Origin: a virus
IMG/VR virus record: IMGVR_UViG_3300042905_003512
Coordinates: 1-25,138 of that record
Direction: 5' to 3' (one strand)
Length of the DNA: 25,138 nt
In this document: positions 22,365-25,138 of the stretch, piece by piece
Position numbering within the stretch: the first letter of the stretch is position 1
Layout: every line of letters begins with the position of its first letter
The notes under the pieces: generated by a model
The model's database searches: none
Told to the model about the DNA's origin: nothing
Seen by the model: the letters and a program-made list of their open reading frames with translations, nothing else
Position numbers and translations under genes: made by a program

Positions 22365-24131
22365 ATGGCAACACCGAAGAAGACCGCGTTCGATGTGGGG
22401 CAGCGGGTCCGCCTCACCACCACCTGCGACGGGCTGCACCCCGATGGCGAGACTGCCGTCCGGGTCAACCCCGGCGAACTGGTGGAAATCACGGCCCACC
22501 TGTCGGGCAACAACTACCACGCCAAGTACGCCCAGCGGGTGGGCACCAACTGGGGGTGGGGTAGCGTCCGCCTCAACTTTGCCGACGCCCAGACCGTGCT
22601 CGGACGGCAACTGTTCCCCGGCCCACTGGACCGAGACCTTGGGGTCCGCCCGCAGGATCAAGGCAACGGCCCCACACTGAATGCCTCTGGGCAGGGGTCC
22701 ACCGCTGCGAAGGACGAACTCCACGCCCACGGCAAGGGTGACGCGCCCAGCCCCGAGACAAGCGACGAGGAAGGCGACGGCACGGGTGGGGGCAAGGCCG
22801 ACCCCGCCGCAGAGAAGGACCCGCAGGACATGACCACTCAGGAATTGTACGACGAGTTGCAGGACGCAGGTGCAGGTTCCCCGCAGGATTCCGCCGAGAC
22901 CACTTCCGACGACGAGACCGACGACATGACCGACGACCAGAAGCACGCAGCCGACGCCCTCGCCAAGGCCCTCCAGCAGATGGGCACCCCCCCCGCTGCC
23001 ACCCCGCCACAGCAGCAGGACGCCACGCTGGAGCAGCGTGTCGCCACGCTGGAACGACTCGACTCCACCATGACTACGCCCGTGCGGGATGCGTTCCCGT
23101 CGGTGGCGAAGCAGGTGTCGGCCATCGGTGCCATCCTGACGGGGCCGCTCGCCACCTTCATGGGCACCACGGGGGCCACGCTCGACGAAGTGAAGAAAGA
23201 CATGGCCGCGATACAGGCGGCGCTCGTCGAAGCGGTGAAGGACGCAGCCAAGGCAGCGGCTGCCGCAGCGCCCGCCGCAGGGGAACCCGTGATCCATGTC
23301 TTCCAGACCCCGACGCAGACCTTCCAGACCGAGAAGGGCGACCGCCCCGAGATCGTGGAGTCCCTGTTCCGCATCGGCTGCGGGATCAAGAACATCCAGT
23401 GGGTGGGTCCGGCGGGCTGCGGCAAGACGACGATGGCCGCGATCATCGCCACCCGACTGGGCTTGGAAGTGGGGGACGCGACCTGCTCCCCCGGCATGTC
23501 GGAGACCATCTGGACGGGCCGACTGGTCCCGAACATCGCCACCGGGGTGGACAACTACCGGGTCTCGCTCTTCGCCCACCTCTTCGAGCACGGCGGCGTG
23601 TTCTTGGCCGACGAGATGGACAACTCCGATCCCGCCTCGCTGCTCGCCATCAACACGGCGCTGGCAAACAGCTACTTCACCCTGCCCGATGGTCGCCGGA
23701 TCGTGCGCCACGCGGACTTTGTGATGATTTCCGCGATGAACACCTACGGCAACGGTGCTGATCGGGTGTATGTGGGACGCGCCCAGCTGGACGGTGCCTC
23801 CAAGGACCGCTACAAGGGGGGTGTCATCACGGTGGGCTACGACCCGACCATCGAACGGGCGATCTGCGGCGGGGTGGGCAACAAGAACGACGCGAAGCGG
23901 CTCTACGCTGCGGTGGTGGCCCTGCGGAAGGCGGCATCCAAGGCGGGCATCCGCGAGATCATCTCCACCCGCTGGATCGTCAGCTGCTCCAAGCTGATGG
24001 CGGGGGGCCGGACGCTGGCCGAAGCCATGCGAATCTGCGCCGAAGACTGGTCCGAGAACGACCGACTGGCCTGTGGCATTGCCGACACCGCGCCCGCCGC
24101 AGTCGAAGCCGAAGTCGAACCCACGTTCTGA
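22365..24131 (+). CDS. MoxR/CobS-type AAA+ ATPase
   Basis: In this 588-residue protein, residues 8-80 form a small beta domain (FDVGQRVRLTTTCDG...WGWGSVRLNF). Residues 95-215 are acidic and probably disordered. Residues 219-305 are helical and Ala-rich. The AAA+ core spans about residues 322-545: Walker A GPAGCGKTT (348-356), Walker B GVFLADEMDN (411-420, D416/E417), sensor 1 at N459 (ISAMNT), an arginine-finger candidate at DRY (R482) and sensor 2 STRW (R536). Such MoxR/CobS-like ATPases act as remodelling chaperones with VWA-type partners. The long acidic linker may recruit one. The gene follows leader D and is followed 31 bases later by a likely partner gene. A cobaltochelatase reaction is not implied. 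Confidence 0.88.
   Translation: MATPKKTAFDVGQRVRLTTTCDGLHPDGETAVRVNPGELVEITAHLSGNNYHAKYAQRVGTNWGWGSVRLNFADAQTVLGRQLFPGPLDRDLGVRPQDQGNGPTLNASGQGSTAAKDELHAHGKGDAPSPETSDEEGDGTGGGKADPAAEKDPQDMTTQELYDELQDAGAGSPQDSAETTSDDETDDMTDDQKHAADALAKALQQMGTPPAATPPQQQDATLEQRVATLERLDSTMTTPVRDAFPSVAKQVSAIGAILTGPLATFMGTTGATLDEVKKDMAAIQAALVEAVKDAAKAAAAAAPAAGEPVIHVFQTPTQTFQTEKGDRPEIVESLFRIGCGIKNIQWVGPAGCGKTTMAAIIATRLGLEVGDATCSPGMSETIWTGRLVPNIATGVDNYRVSLFAHLFEHGGVFLADEMDNSDPASLLAINTALANSYFTLPDGRRIVRHADFVMISAMNTYGNGADRVYVGRAQLDGASKDRYKGGVITVGYDPTIERAICGGVGNKNDAKRLYAAVVALRKAASKAGIREIISTRWIVSCSKLMAGGRTLAEAMRICAEDWSENDRLACGIADTAPAAVEAEVEPTF
23585..23624 (+). repeat. 40-bp direct repeat, copy 2
   Basis: This copy lies in the Walker B region of the AAA+ ATPase and is identical to 21006-21045. 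Because it encodes an essential catalytic segment here, it is likely the donor copy. Confidence 0.9.
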
Positions 24132-24162
24132 TCCATCCCTCTCCCTTCACTGAGACTCTCCC

Positions 24163-25138
24163 ATGAAAGGCCGCAACAAGAGCACCCTGCCCGAAGCACA
24201 CCGCTACGAGCACTACCTTACGTCCAAGGTGGACCATGACGCCCGTGTCACCATCACGGGCTACGACACCAGCGAGATCGGCGGCGGCAGCATCGTGAAG
24301 TACGACGCCCCTGCGGGGAAGGAGACCGCCTCGCTGGTCTGCTACGACATGGATGGGTTCCGCAACATCCAGAAGCTGGGGGTCGCCATGAACCACAAGG
24401 CACTGGCTCCGCGCCCCGCTGGCTGGGGGCCAGCCCCGACCGACATCTCGTGGAACGGGTACACCCATGCCCGAGGGGCCAGCTGGCTCAACAACTGGAC
24501 GCAGCAGGACCGGGGTCCGGGTTCCAAGCCCGTCTGGTCCCCGACGGTGGTGATGAACGCCCTGCGGGGGGAAGGCCCTGTGATTGCCAAGAACGCGAAC
24601 CTGCTGGGGGTGGTGGCCGACGCCTTGCGCCGCCGACTGCCCGCCGCAGAGGACCTGCGCCCTCGGCAGGAGTGGGGGGCCGAGGGCCACACGCTGGATG
24701 CGATGCGGGCCATGAACGGGGACTGGGACCACGCCTTCCGCCGCACCAAGCGCCGGGCGCGGGTGTCCAGTCCCGTGGTCACGCTGATGGTCACGCCGGG
24801 CGGGTGCCAGCAGTGCATGATGCAGGTCTGCCCGGTGACCGACGCATCCCAGCTGCTGATGTGGGCCGCGCCGATGGTGGCGGCGGCACTCCTGCTGGAA
24901 GAGGCGGGCTGGCGGGTGCGGGTGCAGGTCGGGCTGCTCACATCCACCGGCTCCAGCGGCGGGCCGCTCCAAGGCAGCGTCATCACGGTGAAGGAAGCCC
25001 ACGACCGAGTGGACCTGCGGGTACTGGCGGCGGCCTGTGCCACGCAGCAGCTCCAGTTCGGGGCCTACGGGGTGGCGAACGGCGCACTGCACAGAGGCAA
25101 CCACGAACACGGCGGGGTGGTGTTGGTGGTGAAGGACG
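24163..25138 (+). CDS. ATPase-partner-like protein, 3' end beyond window
   Basis: The frame is open from the ATG at 24163 to the window end (325 codons); the C-terminus is missing. A beta-rich N-terminus (DHDARVTITGYDTSEIGGGSIVKYD) precedes a middle region with SWLNNWTQQDRGPGSKPVW. Then comes an Arg-rich block (DHAFRRTKRRARVSSPVVTLMVTPGG). The C-terminal part has the pattern of an alpha/beta partner domain: MWAAPMVAAALLLEEAGWRVRVQVGLL. This resembles phage proteins, which I recall as DUF7192-like or VWA/CobT-like, encoded next to MoxR/CobS-type ATPases. The start follows GAGAC about 10 bases upstream and lies 31 bases after the ATPase stop without its own leader element, so co-transcription is likely. 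Family assignment is tentative. Confidence 0.6.
   Translation, partial: MKGRNKSTLPEAHRYEHYLTSKVDHDARVTITGYDTSEIGGGSIVKYDAPAGKETASLVCYDMDGFRNIQKLGVAMNHKALAPRPAGWGPAPTDISWNGYTHARGASWLNNWTQQDRGPGSKPVWSPTVVMNALRGEGPVIAKNANLLGVVADALRRRLPAAEDLRPRQEWGAEGHTLDAMRAMNGDWDHAFRRTKRRARVSSPVVTLMVTPGGCQQCMMQVCPVTDASQLLMWAAPMVAAALLLEEAGWRVRVQVGLLTSTGSSGGPLQGSVITVKEAHDRVDLRVLAAACATQQLQFGAYGVANGALHRGNHEHGGVVLVVKD

Noticed and set aside
22305-23711. Long minus-strand open frame of 468 codons opposite the AAA+ ATPase
   Set aside because: It mirrors a gene with intact Walker motifs, and its composition is typical of GC-rich antisense noise.
22365-24131. A genuine cobalamin cobaltochelatase subunit
   Set aside because: Only the AAA+ core is similar. 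There are no other cobalamin genes, and phage MoxR/CobS-like ATPases are not evidence of vitamin B12 synthesis.
23980-25110. Minus-strand open frame of 376 codons at the right end
   Set aside because: It opposes the continuous plus-strand partner gene, is His/Arg/Gly-rich without domain patterns, and would overlap the ATPase gene end.

Overview
The window looks like part of a high-GC (roughly two-thirds G+C by eye) tailed double-stranded DNA phage, or a closely related prophage. The evidence is a complete head-assembly series on the minus strand (terminase large subunit, portal, scaffold-like protein, major capsid protein) followed by connector, tail and fibre genes. There is no tRNA, rRNA, integrase, transposase or bacterial housekeeping gene. 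Nothing identifies the host. The single large stabilisation/propeller protein and the absence of a tape measure, sheath or tail-tube gene suggest a short-tailed phage, but the genome continues beyond both ends.

Left and middle (1-19997, all minus strand, read right to left). A small putative packaging protein (19590-19997) and TerL (17827-19422) come first, then four small unknown genes, the portal (13952-16387), scaffold (12730-13923) and major capsid protein (11349-12695). Head-completion and connector candidates follow (10799-11263, 10281-10802, 9624-10274), then a stabilisation/propeller-like tail protein (7972-9624). The rest is adhesion genes: an Ig-like protein, a beta-helix tailspike-like protein, a carbohydrate-binding-like plus IPT/TIG protein, an HxH-repeat tail fibre, two small proteins, a repeat protein, and a kelch-like protein that runs off the left edge. 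Genes are tightly packed, with many ATGA or TGATG overlaps, which suggests one long late operon.

Right (20011-25138, all plus strand). Small unknown genes lead to a 588-residue MoxR/CobS-type AAA+ ATPase and a partner-like gene that runs off the right edge. The two arms diverge from 19998-20110.

The most interesting signal is a rigid intergenic element repeated four times in the plus-strand arm. It reads CCCTCT-N12-TTGAC-N18-GGGTCA with exactly the same spacing each time. It is followed by an RNA hairpin whose arms change together between copies, and by a start codon 54-65 bases after the GGG. It looks like a phage-specific promoter plus structured 5' leader controlling four transcription units. 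Two further signals stand out. A 40-base exact duplication places the ATPase's Walker B segment inside a 96-codon ORF 2.5 kb upstream. The 10-mer CCCGCCGCAG recurs about 26 times on both strands and in several reading frames.
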